From positions 1 to 64,000 of the forward strand of contig CAMJPL010000003.1 in assembly GCA_946407735.1 (NCBI GenBank): DNA of 64,000 nucleotides. Direction: 5' to 3'. The notes under the pieces are model-generated. The model was not told where the DNA came from. It saw only the letters and a program-made list of their open reading frames with translations, and did not search any database. The translations under genes and the position numbers were made by a program. Below are positions 1 through 9,014 of this stretch, piece by piece. Numbering within the stretch: position 1 is the stretch's first letter; every line of letters starts with the position of its first letter. Source of the DNA: an uncultured Clostridia bacterium. GTDB taxonomy: Bacteria > Bacillota > Clostridia > Oscillospirales > CAG-272.

Positions 1-76
1 CTTTCCCAAAAGCTTTACTACAAATATTTGTTGAAATAATCTGAATTTAGTATAAAAAAACTAAAGTTTTAAAATC

Positions 77-110
77 CAAAAGGGAGATCCGCATCGTGAT
101 CTCCCTTTTA
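77..110 (-). terminator. Bidirectional rho-independent terminator
   Basis: The inverted repeat AAAAGGGAGATC / GATCTCCCTTTT has a short loop and lies just past the stop of the minus-strand lipoprotein at 114. Read on the minus strand the stem ends in a T-run. The symmetric A/T flanks mean it could also stop plus-strand transcription from outside the window. Confidence 0.85.
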
Positions 111-113
111 TCT

Positions 114-1130
114 TTATCTCCTTGCGTATTCCCCGGCCGGTATGAGCGAGCTGCCGGATTCGGATTCGGTTATGACGAGCGTACCGGATTCGTTTAGCGT
201 ATATGTCACATCGTCGTTATAAGGCATCGCGGCCCAGCCGATCTGCTCGCAGAGGACGGCGAGCAGGCTGTCGTCGGCGTACCACGCGCCGAGATACACC
301 TTCGCCGGGATATCGTTCCGATTGTCGAGCAGGGTGAAGCCGCCGTCCTTTTCAAAGGAGAGGTACGAATATCCGTCTTCGAAGACGCACACCCACTCGC
401 CGCAGAGCCCGTCCTTCACCGAAGAGAAATCGGTGTTGTAGGCGGAGGCGAACTGCTCCTTTATCGTCTCTCTCACATGATATCTTTCGGCGTTTTCGTC
501 GCGTGTGCGGAAGAAGTCGCTGCCGCCGTCAAGGCTCTTGAAAAACAGCCTGTCCTCGGCGATGAACAGAGTGTATCTGTCCGGCTCGTCCCAGTACTGT
601 CCGGCGTATGAGAATCCCGAGAAGCGCTTTACCGTCACCGGGATCCCCGAAACGGCGAGATCGCCGGTGTACTGATTGAAGAGTATGTCGGGATTGTCGA
701 AATATATCTCCTCAGCGTAATAGTCGAACTTGTTGTTCGTCTCGGAAATAAGGAGATCGCAGATATATCTGATCTCGGTGTAATCCGTGACATCCTCGTC
801 CCCGAAGCCGTCGCTTTTGTCGGAATACAGCCCGGTGAGCATATCGAGCACGATCAGCCCGGCGGGCTCGGGATCACCCTCGTCAGCCGTTTCCTCCTCA
901 GTCACGGCGGAGGTTTCTGCGGCTGTTTCGGCTGCCGTCAAAGTGGTCTCGCCGGCTGCATCCGCCGTCGCTCCGGCGGCATCGGTGACAGCGGTTGTCT
1001 CGGCGCCGTACAGCGTCCGGTAGCTGTCGATGAAGATCCTGAGAGCGGTGTCGCAGCCGGTGAGCGGAAGCGCCGAGAGCAGGATGAGGAAGGCGGCCGC
1101 CGCGCGTATCATATTGTGTCTGTTGCTCAC
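114..1130 (-). CDS. Putative lipoprotein with lipocalin-like C-terminus
   Basis: A 338-residue exported protein of unknown function. The first 26 residues form a lipoprotein signal peptide: basic start, hydrophobic core, then the lipobox LTGC, so it should be anchored on the outer face of the membrane. An Ala/Thr/Glu-rich linker at about residues 45-85 is typical of clostridial lipoproteins. The last 100 residues alternate beta-strand and Gly-Trp patterns (CGEWVC, YLGAWYADD) that suggest a small beta-barrel fold, by inference only. It is transcribed alone, away from the next operon, with a candidate promoter at 1227-1254. I do not recognise a named family. Confidence 0.8.
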   Translation of the reverse strand: MSNRHNMIRAAAAFLILLSALPLTGCDTALRIFIDSYRTLYGAETTAVTDAAGATADAAGETTLTAAETAAETSAVTEEETADEGDPEPAGLIVLDMLTGLYSDKSDGFGDEDVTDYTEIRYICDLLISETNNKFDYYAEEIYFDNPDILFNQYTGDLAVSGIPVTVKRFSGFSYAGQYWDEPDRYTLFIAEDRLFFKSLDGGSDFFRTRDENAERYHVRETIKEQFASAYNTDFSSVKDGLCGEWVCVFEDGYSYLSFEKDGGFTLLDNRNDIPAKVYLGAWYADDSLLAVLCEQIGWAAMPYNDDVTYTLNESGTLVITESESGSSLIPAGEYARR

Positions 1131-1226
1131 TTATCTCCCTCCGTTTCAAAGATGTCCGTTTCGGTCATTTTTCATCACGGCGGCGTATGACGACAGCGCC
1201 GCGCCGGCCGATACGATTCTAATTAT

Positions 1227-1254
1227 ACTATATTTTTTTCCCGGTGTCTGTAAA
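1227..1254 (-). promoter_or_regulatory. Candidate sigma-A promoter for the 1130 lipoprotein
   Basis: On the minus strand TTTACA (1254-1249) is followed after 16 bp by TATAGT (1232-1227). It lies about 100 bp upstream of the start codon. The fit is weaker than for other promoters in this window. Confidence 0.45.
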
Positions 1255-1345
1255 AATACTGTTAATTATCACACGGCATCCCCGCACGCCCGGCAGACGG
1301 CCCGCTAAAAGGAAAGTTCGCGGCGATATTTTTTGCCTCCGCTTA

Positions 1346-1374
1346 TTGTATTGCCGGATGTTTTGTGATATAAT
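1346..1374 (+). promoter_or_regulatory. Extended -10 promoter of the 1419 operon
   Basis: TTGTAT at 1346-1351, 17-bp spacer, TATAAT at 1369-1374, preceded by the extended TGA element. It sits about 45 bp before the start codon of the DUF6935-like gene. Confidence 0.8.
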
Positions 1375-1418
1375 AAGACACGGTAAGCATATTCAAATCA
1401 GCCGAGTAAGAGGTGAGA

Positions 1419-2120
1419 ATGATGGGACTTCTTGACGATCTTATAAAAAAGGCCGGCAGTCAGGCAAGAAACGCCGCTCAGACGGCGGCGGGGCAGGCTG
1501 TGAGAGGCGCGGTGGACGCCGCGTCCAAGGCGGGATCCGCTCTGGCTCAGGGAAAGAGCGTGATCGGTCAAACTGCCGCTCCCGCCGGAGCGGACGGCGC
1601 GGGGCCCGCCGACGCCGGTACCGGACACGGGACTCAGACCTTTGTATTTTCAGACCTTCCGCAGGATCTTTCCGCCATGAAGGCGATGGCCGAGAGCGAT
1701 CTCTCGACTCCGTTCAAGGCGGCGGCGCTTACCGTCCTCGCCCTCTGCAGATGGGGAGAGTCGAAGGACGACTGTTATGAGATGCTGGATTACCTCCGCG
1801 GCCCGCGCCCGCTGTCGGAATTCGACAGGCAGTTCATACGCGACCGCCTGCAGGGAAGGGAGTATCTGCCGTTCTCCTTCTTCGCCGGAAGCACGCCCGA
1901 AAACGGCTATACGCCGGACAGGCCGTATCAGATAACCGTGTTCGAGGATATCTACAGCTACCAGAACGAAGGCTACTGCCGGCTGAACATCCGTTCGTCC
2001 GGCGCCGACAGCCCGCGTCAGCTCATGCTCAGATGCCAGGGCGGAAAGGTATGGAGACTGTGGGAAAACTATCTCCTGCCGATGATCCGTGTCCCGGCGA
2101 GCGAGGATCCCTGGGCGTGA
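1419..2120 (+). CDS. DUF6935-like protein
   Basis: About 233 residues, no signal peptide. The first 45 residues are an Ala/Gly-rich amphipathic segment (GLLDDLIKKAG and following) that could bind a membrane or another helix. The C-terminal 150 residues, containing KAAALTVLALCRWGES, LRGPRPLSEFDRQFIRDRL, PFSFFAG and a terminal DPWA, resemble the clostridial DUF6935 family as I remember it; the biochemical role is unknown. AGAGGTGAG places the start at ATG 1419 or 1422 rather than GTG 1413. It is first in an operon and the solute-binding lipoprotein gene begins 37 bp after its stop. Confidence 0.75.
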   Translation: MMGLLDDLIKKAGSQARNAAQTAAGQAVRGAVDAASKAGSALAQGKSVIGQTAAPAGADGAGPADAGTGHGTQTFVFSDLPQDLSAMKAMAESDLSTPFKAAALTVLALCRWGESKDDCYEMLDYLRGPRPLSEFDRQFIRDRLQGREYLPFSFFAGSTPENGYTPDRPYQITVFEDIYSYQNEGYCRLNIRSSGADSPRQLMLRCQGGKVWRLWENYLLPMIRVPASEDPWA

Positions 2121-2157
2121 CGGAAGATTTGCGTGATCCTGAAAGCGAAGTGACATA

Positions 2158-3630
2158 ATGGATATCAGACGTCTTGCGGCGTCGGCGGCGGTATGCCTGT
2201 TCTCTCTCGCCGCGCTGCTTTCATGCGGCGAGTCCGCCGCCGAAACTCCGGCATCGTGGAGCGCCGCAGCCGATACGGCGGCCGATGAGACCGCCGCCGA
2301 GACTACGACGGCTCTCTCCGCCGCGTCGGTGCTTCCTGCCGCCGATTACGGCGGGAGGACATTCATGATCCTCGGGCGCGAGTACGCGAAGCTCGGCGAT
2401 CTTCCGTCATACGAGTTCACCGTCGAAAGCGAGACCGGCGATCTTATAAACGACGTCATATTCCAGCGGAATATGTCCGTCGAGGAGCGGTACAACGTGA
2501 AGATCGCCTCCTCTCAGGGCGACGCCTCGTCTCTCATACCGAAATCGGTGATGTCCGGAGACGACGCCTACCAGCTCGCGTGGGCGCATGTCAGCACCAT
2601 GAGCGGTCTTGTTTTGAAGGGCAGTCTCGCCGATTACTACACCGTGCCGAACATCGACATCACGCAGCCGTGGTGGAATCAGCTCGCCACCGATTCTCTC
2701 ACCGTCAACGGCAGATGCTATCTGCAGATGAACTACATCCCCTTCACCGGGGTACTGCTCAGCCACTGCCTGTATTACGATCAGAAGCTCGCCGCCGACT
2801 ACGGCGTGTCCGATCTTTACGGCATGGTGAACGGCGGCACGTGGACCTTCGACCGCTTCGACACCGAGGCGAGAAAGGTCTCGGCCGATCTTAACGGCGA
2901 CGGAGTGTACGACGCGTCCGATCTTTACGGCATCATCGCCTCGCACGGCACCTCCGCCGTCGCGATGGGCGTCGCCATGGGAGTCGTGCCGGTCGACGTG
3001 CACGACGACGGCAGCTTCACGCTGACGATGGGCGGCGAAAAGAACCAGAAGATCCTTGAGATGGTCAATTCCCTCATGCACAGCGACTGCGCCTACCTCA
3101 TCACCGATTACTCGAAGGAAAACGACATAGCGAAGATGTTCGCCGCGGGGCAGGGGCTGTTCTATTCCGGCTTCCTCACCGACTCGTACCAGTTCTTCCG
3201 CGACAAGACCGATGACTACGGGCTCCTGCCGTTCCCGAAATACGACGAGGCGCAGGAAAAGTATATAACCACCGTCACCGGAGGCACCGGCCTTCTCGGA
3301 GTCCCGCTCGGGCAGTCCGATTTCGCCTTCACCGGCATGATCACCGAAGCGCTGGCGATAGAGAGCCTGAGCAGGGTATATCCCGCGGTGTACGAGACCG
3401 TCGTCGAGGAGAAGCTTTTAAGGGACGAGGACTCGAAAAAGATGTTCGACATCCTGATGGACGGCATGGCGATAGATTTCGGCCGCACCTTCAAGGACGC
3501 GGCGTATTCCGATCTTCTCGGCGATCTCTGCGTCAAAAACTCGAACGATCTCACTTCGGCGGAGGCGAAGGCTGCGAAATCCGCCGAAAAGCAGTACCGG
3601 AAGGTGCTGGATGTATTCTACGGCGAATGA
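2158..3630 (+). CDS. Extracellular solute-binding lipoprotein (paralog 1)
   Basis: A 490-residue ABC-type solute-binding protein. Signal peptide and lipobox (LLSC) span residues 1-23, followed by an Ala/Thr/Glu linker. The body carries marks shared by five proteins in this window: a LINDVIFQRN-type segment near residue 97, a PWW motif, the EF-hand-like loop DLNGDGVYDASD, and PKYDEAQ. The family fold is like bacterial extracellular solute-binding proteins that bind oligosaccharides. No ABC permease is nearby, so it must feed a distant transporter or act as a receptor. It is followed 21 bp later by an MBL-fold hydrolase gene, probably cotranscribed. The ligand is unknown; a sugar is inferred from the glycan enzymes near its paralogs. 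Confidence 0.85.
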   Translation: MDIRRLAASAAVCLFSLAALLSCGESAAETPASWSAAADTAADETAAETTTALSAASVLPAADYGGRTFMILGREYAKLGDLPSYEFTVESETGDLINDVIFQRNMSVEERYNVKIASSQGDASSLIPKSVMSGDDAYQLAWAHVSTMSGLVLKGSLADYYTVPNIDITQPWWNQLATDSLTVNGRCYLQMNYIPFTGVLLSHCLYYDQKLAADYGVSDLYGMVNGGTWTFDRFDTEARKVSADLNGDGVYDASDLYGIIASHGTSAVAMGVAMGVVPVDVHDDGSFTLTMGGEKNQKILEMVNSLMHSDCAYLITDYSKENDIAKMFAAGQGLFYSGFLTDSYQFFRDKTDDYGLLPFPKYDEAQEKYITTVTGGTGLLGVPLGQSDFAFTGMITEALAIESLSRVYPAVYETVVEEKLLRDEDSKKMFDILMDGMAIDFGRTFKDAAYSDLLGDLCVKNSNDLTSAEAKAAKSAEKQYRKVLDVFYGE

Positions 3631-3651
3631 GCGCCGGATCTGCGGCGGTGA

Positions 3652-4521
3652 ATGACAATGGCTGAAACGTTACTTTATCTTCAGAGCGAGACCAGCGCCT
3701 TCATGATGTCGATAGTCCTCATAACGTCGGCGGGGAACGCCGTCGTGATCGACGGCGGAAGACCTGAGGATCTTCCGCTGCTTCGAAAGATCGTCGGCGG
3801 CCGTCCGGTGAAGGCGTGGATTCTGACTCACCCCCATCTCGACCATATCACGGGATTCTCCTTCATCCTCTCGCGCGGCGGCGATCCGCTCATGCCGGAG
3901 AAGGTCTATTACCATTTCCCGACTCGGGAATTCATGGACGAAACTGAGCCCGGCGAGGCGTGGACGCTGAGATCGTTTCTCTCCGTCGAGGACAGGCTCG
4001 GCGAAAGGAAGGTCACGGTGAACGAAGGCGACGTGTTCCGGGTGGATGAGCTCACATTCACCGTCCTGCAGGCGTATGAGGAAAACGATCCCATCGTCCC
4101 GGCGAGACCGGGGGACCAGAACAGCACCGGAAACGAGAATTCCCTTGTTTTCAGGATCGACAGCCCCGGCAAAAGCGTCCTTATCCTCGGCGACACAGGT
4201 CCGCTCGGCGGCGACAGGCTGATGTCGCGCCACTGGCGGGATCTGAGATGCGACATCGTCCAGATGGCTCATCACGGCCACGGCGGAGTAGGGGCCGAGG
4301 TCTATCTCGCCGCGCAGCCGACGACATGCCTCTGGTGCTGCGCCGACTGGCTTTATGACGAGGAGCCGATGTATCTGAGCGAGCGGCTGTGGGGGACGTC
4401 CATGACGAGGAACTGGATGGAATGGATGGGCGTGAAGGATCACCGCGTGACGAAGGACGGCACTCAGAAGCTGGTGCTCTGGGACGGAGAGGAAAAAGCG
4501 GCTCCGATATCCGGCGGCTGA
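3652..4521 (+). CDS. Metallo-beta-lactamase-fold hydrolase
   Basis: 289 residues. The zinc-binding signature THPHLDHITG (HxHxDH) lies at about residues 61-70, later ligand regions are LGDTG near residue 180 and AHHGHGG near 205. There is no signal peptide, so it should be cytoplasmic. The layout resembles ComEC/Rec2-type and other stand-alone MBL hydrolases; the substrate cannot be told from sequence. The start codon is 21 bp after the solute-binding gene. An alternative start at the second Met (residue 3) is possible. It ends before the promoter of the next solute-binding paralog. Confidence 0.85.
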   Translation: MTMAETLLYLQSETSAFMMSIVLITSAGNAVVIDGGRPEDLPLLRKIVGGRPVKAWILTHPHLDHITGFSFILSRGGDPLMPEKVYYHFPTREFMDETEPGEAWTLRSFLSVEDRLGERKVTVNEGDVFRVDELTFTVLQAYEENDPIVPARPGDQNSTGNENSLVFRIDSPGKSVLILGDTGPLGGDRLMSRHWRDLRCDIVQMAHHGHGGVGAEVYLAAQPTTCLWCCADWLYDEEPMYLSERLWGTSMTRNWMEWMGVKDHRVTKDGTQKLVLWDGEEKAAPISGG

Positions 4522-4540
4522 AAATGTTTTGAATTTATGC

Positions 4541-4569
4541 TTGAATTTGCGGTAAGCGGGTGATATAAT
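4541..4569 (+). promoter_or_regulatory. Extended -10 promoter of solute-binding paralog 2
   Basis: TTGAAT at 4541-4546, 17-bp spacer, TATAAT at 4564-4569 with TGA directly before it. It lies about 48 bp upstream of the start codon at 4617. Confidence 0.88.
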
Positions 4570-4616
4570 TATACCCGCTGTACTATTATGCCATTATTAT
4601 GGGGAGAAAAAACACC

Positions 4617-6116
4617 ATGAACAAGAAAAGGATCGCTTCACTTCTTATCGCCGGGCTGACGCTGTCGGGGCTTTTCGCCGCCTGCGGAGATGCCGGAGAT
4701 AAACCGGCCCCGTCTGCGACCGCCTCGGACGGTCAGCTCGATGCCGCCGAGACCACGGCTGAGGAGACGGCAAATCCCTACGATCCCGGGGTGCCGGAAT
4801 CCGATTTCGGGGGCAGTACCTTCACATTCTACATCCGCAAATGCGGCTCCAATTTCTGGACTGTCACCGATATCTGGGTCGAGGATCTTACCGGCGATGC
4901 CCTCAACGACGCCGTCTACAACCGCAACCAGTATCTCAGCGAGACCTACAACATCAATATAGCCCAGGAATACGCCGGCGACAACGGCTCCTGCTCGACC
5001 GCGATACAGAAGATGGTCATGGCCGGAGACGCCGTCGATGCGGTCGTCGTCAACGGCAACGACACCACGACGCTCGCCATGAAGGGCAACCTCACCGACC
5101 TCAATACCGTCCCGTACATCGACTTCACCAAGCCGTGGTGGGATCAGCACTCGGTGTCGGGGCTCAATCTCTACAACAAGGTCTTCTTCGCCGCCGGAGA
5201 GGCGACGATAGCCGACAACAACGCCGTCAACATCATAGCCTTCGTCAAGGCGAACGTCACCGACTACGGTCTCGAGGATCCCTATCAGCTCGTCCGCGAC
5301 GGCACATGGACCCTCGACAAGTTCACCTATATGGCCGAGACGGTCAGCCGCGACCTCAACGGCGACGGCGTGAAGGATGAGAGCGACATAATGGGCTACA
5401 TGCACTTCGGCGACGCCGGACAGACGATGTTCAACGCGATGGGCAACATGGACGGCATAATCGACGACTCCGGGCAGCCTCAGCTCACCTTCCTCACCGA
5501 GCGCTCGGTGTCGTCATGGCAGAAGCTGATCGCCTTCATACAGAAGGACTGCACGATGTCGATGTCGAAGGAGCTCAGAGTATATAAGGGCATGGGTGAC
5601 TACGACGTCAAGGTCAAGGTCATCGAGGGAAAGAACACCCTGTTCTCATGGGTGCATATGCGCGACATCGAAAATCTCCGCGGCGTTGAGTCCGATTTCG
5701 GAGTCCTTCCGAATCCGAAGTTCGACGAGGCGCAGGCGAGCTACTGCAACGAGAACGACCCGTACGGAACCGGTCTCGTATCCGTGCCGAAGACCTGCCC
5801 GGATCTCGAGCGCGCCGGCATCGTCATCGAGGCCTTCTCGGCGAAGAGCATGGAGATCGTCCGTCCGGCTTACTACGACATCAACCTCACGGGCAAATAT
5901 ATGCGCGACAACGATTCCGAGGAGATGCTCGACATCATATTCAAGAGCGTCATCTATGATATCGGGCGCTTCTACAACTGGGGCGGCATGTACGATCAGA
6001 TATCAAATCTCTGGAACGGCAAGAAGGACACCATCGCCGCTTCATGGGAGAAGATCCAGAGCAAGGCCGAAAAGAAGATGCAGGACACCATCGATCTGTT
6101 CAACGCGGTGGAATAA
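4617..6116 (+). CDS. Extracellular solute-binding lipoprotein (paralog 2)
   Basis: About 499 residues. The start at ATG 4617 is chosen because GGGGAG lies 10 bp upstream and the protein then begins MNKKR, a classic lipoprotein n-region; the upstream in-frame ATG 4599 overlaps the ribosome site. The lipobox is FAAC. Shared family marks are ALNDAVYNRNQYLSETYNI, KPWWDQHS, the loop DLNGDGVKDESD and PKFDEAQ. It is monocistronic with its own strong promoter and is followed by a 19-bp hairpin. As with paralog 1, no permease is adjacent. The EF-hand-like loop may bind calcium, as acidic loops do in several solute-binding proteins (inference). Confidence 0.86.
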   Translation: MNKKRIASLLIAGLTLSGLFAACGDAGDKPAPSATASDGQLDAAETTAEETANPYDPGVPESDFGGSTFTFYIRKCGSNFWTVTDIWVEDLTGDALNDAVYNRNQYLSETYNINIAQEYAGDNGSCSTAIQKMVMAGDAVDAVVVNGNDTTTLAMKGNLTDLNTVPYIDFTKPWWDQHSVSGLNLYNKVFFAAGEATIADNNAVNIIAFVKANVTDYGLEDPYQLVRDGTWTLDKFTYMAETVSRDLNGDGVKDESDIMGYMHFGDAGQTMFNAMGNMDGIIDDSGQPQLTFLTERSVSSWQKLIAFIQKDCTMSMSKELRVYKGMGDYDVKVKVIEGKNTLFSWVHMRDIENLRGVESDFGVLPNPKFDEAQASYCNENDPYGTGLVSVPKTCPDLERAGIVIEAFSAKSMEIVRPAYYDINLTGKYMRDNDSEEMLDIIFKSVIYDIGRFYNWGGMYDQISNLWNGKKDTIAASWEKIQSKAEKKMQDTIDLFNAVE

Positions 6117-6128
6117 ACGAAGACCTAT

Positions 6129-6188
6129 AACCGTTTTCAGCAGTTTTAGAAACTCGCACAGTGAAAAAAACTGCTGAAAACGGTTTTG
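6129..6188 (+). terminator. Long perfect hairpin after paralog 2
   Basis: Arms 6129-6147 and 6167-6185 are a perfect 19-bp inverted repeat (AACCGTTTTCAGCAGTTTT and complement) around a 19-nt loop. It begins 12 bp after the stop codon and probably ends transcription. It is unusually long and A/T-rich for a terminator here and marks the left edge of an AT-rich islet. Confidence 0.65.
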
Positions 6189-6392
6189 ATTCAACAGTTA
6201 TACAGTTAGACTATAGAATGGCATGTTGTTTTCAAAGAATATTACATAAATATTTAGTATTCCAGATGAAAAAATGATTACCAAAAAATATGTAATTGTT
6301 GCACTATGCCTCTTTCACTCTCTTTTGTTGGTTGATAAAAATAACAAGATAATGAATTCGTCTTGGGATTTTATTTGAAAGCAGTTAAAGCC

Positions 6393-7166
6393 ATGAAAAA
6401 GAGTATTACTGTTATATATTTGTTCATCCTTATTGTAACTGTGTATTCACTCTTTTTCCCCAGAACAAATGGCTTTGTACTATTGAAATCAAGAAATTCA
6501 TCATCTGAGTATAAACCGGAACAATCGGAAAAGAGAAATTTAATTATAAGCGAAGCTGATAAACTGGGGATCATATCAGAATACAGAGAGATACAAATCA
6601 TCGAAGTGAATTTACTTGACCGTGACAGTAAGGAGGAATATAAAGGAAATATAAGATTCTGTGATGACAATATGTTTATATGTAACCGCAGACTTATTCT
6701 TAAAAACAGATACAACGAATCGACCAGGATAACTTATACAAATGAGCTGCCATCTGATACAGCGTATATTTCGACTGCGGATCCCGCTCTTCGTCTAGCT
6801 GTTGCTGCGGAAGATATACAGATAGACGGAGCAGATATAAGGATCGAGAACGTAATATATGACAATATCGAAAAAAAATTCGATTATCCCATAGAAAATA
6901 TTATATATATTCGTCCTGATTTGTCAGAGACTGCAATATCAAAAGCTCCTGAACAATTTACAGAAATATATTTGATAAAGTATTGTTATTTTGATGTGAT
7001 CAGGATTTATATTTCATGCCGTCTGTTATCTGAATACGAAACCTTGGGATATATTTTGGGTAATTCGGTATTTTGGTCTATTATGTTTTCAATGGAAATA
7101 GTGTTGTTGATTATATACATGATATTTAAAGCCAAAGCAAACAAAGATAAGTCCGAGATTATGTGA
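6393..7166 (+). CDS. Unknown membrane protein in AT-rich islet
   Basis: About 257 residues from ATG 6393 (a TTG at 6363 in frame is less likely). Residues 1-20 form a hydrophobic segment after MKKS, either an uncleaved signal anchor or signal peptide, and the last 30 residues contain a second membrane segment followed by a basic tail. The region between, rich in Ile, Asn, Glu and Arg, would be outside the cell. I recognise no family. Codon use is strikingly A/T-rich (many AAA, ATA, AAT, GAA codons), unlike both neighbours, which suggests recent acquisition. No clear ribosome site is seen. The preceding 6190-6392 stretch is AT-rich and holds no convincing gene. Confidence 0.6.
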   Translation: MKKSITVIYLFILIVTVYSLFFPRTNGFVLLKSRNSSSEYKPEQSEKRNLIISEADKLGIISEYREIQIIEVNLLDRDSKEEYKGNIRFCDDNMFICNRRLILKNRYNESTRITYTNELPSDTAYISTADPALRLAVAAEDIQIDGADIRIENVIYDNIEKKFDYPIENIIYIRPDLSETAISKAPEQFTEIYLIKYCYFDVIRIYISCRLLSEYETLGYILGNSVFWSIMFSMEIVLLIIYMIFKAKANKDKSEIM

Positions 7167-7277
7167 GTTACTTCAAAAAATTCTCAATTACGACAGTAAG
7201 GATGCAGTGAACCTGTGTTTCAGACAGTCGAGTATCAATATTTGCAAATCAGTCGAAAAGAGAATCAGATAAATAAG

Positions 7278-7308
7278 AGCGTCCGGAAATCTGTCCGGAC
7301 GCTTTTTT
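7278..7308 (+). terminator. Rho-independent terminator
   Basis: AGCGTCCGGA / TCCGGACGCT arms with a 6-nt loop, followed by six T residues. Confidence 0.9.
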
Positions 7309-7405
7309 GTAATTCATTGATGCGTTATGTATTCCCCGATCTCCGCAATCTGTTCATCATTCCGGCCGTTTTTGCGTCTTATTTCGTAAAAAAACGTCCC
7401 GGGGA

Positions 7406-7434
7406 TTGTAAAAGACCTTCGGATGTGATATACT
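7406..7434 (+). promoter_or_regulatory. Extended -10 promoter of pyk
   Basis: TTGTAA at 7406-7411, 17-bp spacer, TATACT at 7429-7434 preceded by TGA. It lies about 60 bp before the pyk start. Confidence 0.85.
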
Positions 7435-7496
7435 ATTGAAGATGAACCGATTATACGCCGACAAAACATCCGCGATACCGCAGAAGGAAAACGATC

Positions 7497-8939
7497 ATGC
7501 TTAAAACGAAGATAGTCTGCACGCTCGGCCCCTCGTCCAACTCATACGATATGATAGAGAAGATGATCCGCGCCGGAATGAACGTGGCCCGTCTCAATTT
7601 CTCCCACGGCACTCACGAGGAGCACGCCGAGGTGATAGACCGCATAAAAAAGGCGAGAGAAAGGCTCGGAGTGCCGCTCGCGATAATGCTCGACACGAAG
7701 GGACCCGAGATAAGGATCGGGAAATTCAAAGGCGGCTCGGCGCAGCTGACGGATGGGACACATTTCACCCTGCGCACGAAGGAGCCCGACGCCGAGGGAG
7801 ACGAAAAGGGAGTATGGATAAGCTATCCCGATCTTCCGAAGCAGATAAAGCCCGGGACGAGGATCCTTCTGAACGACGGGGCGATAGAGCTCATCGTGCG
7901 GGAGATATCGGAAGACGACGGGAGCATACTTACCGATGTGAAGGCCGGAGGCGTCATAAAGAGCGGCAAGGGGCTCAACGTCCCGAACGTTCACCTTGAC
8001 ATGGCGCATCTTTCCGACAGGGACAAAAGCGATCTGATATTCGGCATCGAGCACGATGTAGACTTTGTCGCCGCCTCGTTCGTCCGCTGCCGCGACGACG
8101 TTGTCGGGATGAGGAAATTCCTCGACTATCACGGCGGTCACAGCATAAAGATCATATCGAAGATAGAAAACCTCGAGGGCGTCGACAACTTCGCCGAGAT
8201 CCTCGAAAGCTCGGACGGGATAATGGTCGCCAGAGGCGACATGGGCGTCGAGGTCGATTTCGAGCGGCTTCCCGGCCTACAGAAGCGCTTTATCAAGGAG
8301 TGTTATCAGTCGGGCAAGATGGTAATCACCGCCACTCAGATGCTCGAGTCGATGATAGAGAAGCCGACGCCGACCAGAGCCGAGATATCCGACGTAGCGA
8401 ACGCCGTCTTCGACGGCACGTCGGCGGTCATGCTGTCGGGCGAGACCGCCGTCGGTAGATATCCTCTGCTGGCGGTCAGGGCGATGGCGAAGATAGCCGA
8501 GCAGGCCGAGAAGGACGCCGTCGAGTCGGGGGCCTACGACGACATGAAATACGTCATCGACGAGGACGACGTGACGGGAGCCCTCTGCGACGCCGCCTGC
8601 ACCACAGCCCGCGATATCAAGGCGAAGGCGATAGTAACCCTCACCACCACCGGCAAGAGCGCCCGCCGCATGTCAAAGTTCCGCCCGGTGCAGCCGATAG
8701 TCGCCGCCACTCCGGCCGAGAAGACCTTCCATCAGCTCGCGCTGTCATGGGGAGTCTATCCCGTTCTCAGCCTGCGGCAGGAGACGCTTGAAAAGCTGCT
8801 CGTCCACGCCGTCGACTGCGCGAAGGAGCTCGATCTGGCGGCTCCGGGCGATCTTATCGTGATAGCCGCCGGCGTCCCGGTGCTGACTCCCGGCAACACC
8901 AATCTTCTCAAGGTTGAGACCGTTAAGGGAAATGAGTGA
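7497..8939 (+). CDS. pyk: Pyruvate kinase
   Basis: 480 residues, the usual size without the extra C-terminal PEP-utiliser-like domain of some Bacilli. It converts phosphoenolpyruvate and ADP to pyruvate and ATP, the last step of glycolysis, in the cytoplasm. The N-terminus KIVCTLGPSS, the RLNFSHG segment, the active-site region IISKIENLEG, and the family block MLESMIEKPTPTRAE with SGETAVGRYP are all intact. The barrel plus B domain covers about residues 1-345 and the C-terminal alpha/beta domain about 360-475. It is transcribed alone from its own promoter and ends at a shared convergent terminator. It fits a fermentative sugar user. Confidence 0.97.
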   Translation: MLKTKIVCTLGPSSNSYDMIEKMIRAGMNVARLNFSHGTHEEHAEVIDRIKKARERLGVPLAIMLDTKGPEIRIGKFKGGSAQLTDGTHFTLRTKEPDAEGDEKGVWISYPDLPKQIKPGTRILLNDGAIELIVREISEDDGSILTDVKAGGVIKSGKGLNVPNVHLDMAHLSDRDKSDLIFGIEHDVDFVAASFVRCRDDVVGMRKFLDYHGGHSIKIISKIENLEGVDNFAEILESSDGIMVARGDMGVEVDFERLPGLQKRFIKECYQSGKMVITATQMLESMIEKPTPTRAEISDVANAVFDGTSAVMLSGETAVGRYPLLAVRAMAKIAEQAEKDAVESGAYDDMKYVIDEDDVTGALCDAACTTARDIKAKAIVTLTTTGKSARRMSKFRPVQPIVAATPAEKTFHQLALSWGVYPVLSLRQETLEKLLVHAVDCAKELDLAAPGDLIVIAAGVPVLTPGNTNLLKVETVKGNE

Positions 8940-8956
8940 GACCGGCTGAAAAATTT

Positions 8957-8987
8957 CGTCGGGCTGCCGAAAAAGGGCAGCCCGACG
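8957..8987. terminator. Convergent bidirectional terminator
   Basis: CGTCGGGCTGCC (8957-8968) pairs perfectly with GGCAGCCCGACG (8976-8987). A T-run follows only on the minus strand, so it best serves the TolB-like gene; pyk may share it. Confidence 0.8.
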
Positions 8988-9014
8988 GCTCATGCGCGGA
9001 GAAAATACGCTTTA

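Larger units (their letters stand above)
7167..7496. other. Intergenic region with terminator and pyk promoter
   Basis: The stretch holds the terminator at 7278-7308 and the pyruvate kinase promoter at 7406-7434. A short open frame at 7215-7439 runs through both and is not considered a gene. Nothing else is recognisable. Confidence 0.7.

Noticed and set aside
2158-6116. Orphan solute-binding genes as a misread sensor-kinase cluster
   Set aside because: No histidine kinase or response regulator lies beside any of the paralogs.
6129-6188. 19-bp inverted repeat as an insertion-sequence end
   Set aside because: No second copy, transposase or target duplication is found; a terminator or a mere boundary hairpin is simpler.
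7215-7439. 74-codon open frame between the islet and pyk
   Set aside because: It runs through a rho-independent terminator and the pyk promoter and lacks a ribosome site.
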